38,258 nt of DNA from Candidatus Wolfebacteria bacterium (GTDB lineage: Bacteria; Patescibacteriota; Minisyncoccia; Phycocordibacterales; EsbW-18): assembly GCA_022616195.1 (NCBI GenBank), contig JAKEFG010000016.1, positions 1-38,258 of the forward strand, written 5' to 3'. Below, one piece after another: positions 38,043 through 38,258 of the stretch. A program made the position numbers and the translations under genes. How positions within the stretch are numbered: position 1 is the first letter of the stretch; every line of letters starts with the position of its first letter. The notes under the pieces were generated by a model, which searched no databases, had not been told where the DNA came from, and worked only from the letters and a program-made list of their open reading frames with translations.

Positions 38043-38258
38043 TCAATACTCGGCAATGATTATTTTCTTCTGCCCCATCATGGTCTTGAATGCGTCCGGC
38101 TTCTTCATGAGCTCCTCCATATCTTCCGGCGCGACTTGCCAGCTTACGCCATACTTGTCTTTGAGCCAGCCACAAACGCTTTCCTCTCCGCCGTCTGCGG
38201 TGAGCTTCTCCCAATAATAATCAATTTCTGATTGGTCAAGGCAGGCAACCGAGAGCGA
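38043..38258 (-). CDS. PhnB-like VOC protein, 5' end outside window
   Basis: 71 C-terminal residues. SLSVACLDQSEIDYYWEKLT, GEESVCGWLKDKYGVSWQVA, PEDMEELMKKPDAFKTMMGQ and KKIIIAEY match the end of PhnB/3-demethylubiquinone-methyltransferase-like VOC proteins, with the diagnostic CGWLKDKYGVSWQ stretch. It is co-oriented with the neighbouring VOC gene, 17 bp away. Confidence 0.85.
   Translation of the reverse strand, partial: SLSVACLDQSEIDYYWEKLTADGGEESVCGWLKDKYGVSWQVAPEDMEELMKKPDAFKTMMGQKKIIIAEY

Overview
The window looks like a chromosome segment of a Patescibacteria/CPR (Parcubacteria-like) bacterium. The basis is a compact housekeeping set with reduced or fused proteins: an AlaRS that ends after its editing domain, a ThrRS without a TGS domain, a 749-residue SMC, a NusB-Nudix fusion, a DM13 surface protein and a baseplate-J-like membrane protein. 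Many genes start only 6-10 nt downstream of a TATACT-like -10 box, which suggests leaderless mRNAs. No tRNA or rRNA gene was seen.

Layout. 1-136: 3' end of a DDE transposase. 153-6909 (minus): heat-shock locus grpE-dnaK, three surface or membrane genes, then dnaJ. 7026-7346 (plus): small orphan gene. 7551-13467 (minus): infA-rpmJ-rpsM-rpsK-rpsD-rpoA//rplQ-rplM-rpsI. This alpha-operon is interrupted between rpoA and rplQ by an IS30-type element sitting inside another small orphan gene unit. 13585-16260 (minus): baseplate-J-like and PilM/FtsA-like genes, then two mini-ORFs and alaS. A structured RNA of about 340 nt with its own promoter and terminator lies upstream of alaS. 18939-25500 (minus): a frameshifted RipA-like gene, then smc-pcm-udg-M29(frameshifted)-M16. 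25539-28629 (minus): rnc, nusB-nudix, rpmF and rnhB, with a small membrane-protein gene on plus at 26378. 28685-31888 (plus): dnaE. 34323-36158 (plus): thrS. 36031-38258 (minus): five small VOC, DUF1428 or dimeric-barrel genes.

Main discovery, 31893-34226: a GC-rich gene for an IS110/Nop-type protein (32500-33774, minus) lies between two arrays of nested hairpins. Twelve full units share one architecture: a unit-specific outer stem, a 12-nt strand, a short inner hairpin, a second 12-nt strand and the closing outer arm. All 24 strands begin with A (plus sense), and 20 of 24 fit A-N9-TC. In most units the part between the outer arms is 36-37 nt. This matches what is known of TIGR-Tas systems: tandem interspaced guide RNAs of 36 nt with two roughly 9-nt spacers, and a Nop-domain Tas protein related to IS110 and to box C/D snoRNPs. 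One minus-strand promoter at 34198-34226 could transcribe leader, array, tas, array, with the last unit serving as terminator. The Tas N-terminal DEDD/RuvC-like domain appears to have lost its acidic residues, so this may be an RNA-guided DNA binder rather than a nuclease.

Other themes: small palindromic or direct-repeat elements inserted in frame into essential genes (smc, dnaK, alaS, thrS), in the manner of Rickettsia palindromic elements; and a set of orphan small genes, together with tas, that use TTGACA/-10 promoters and strong Shine-Dalgarno sites, unlike the leaderless housekeeping genes.
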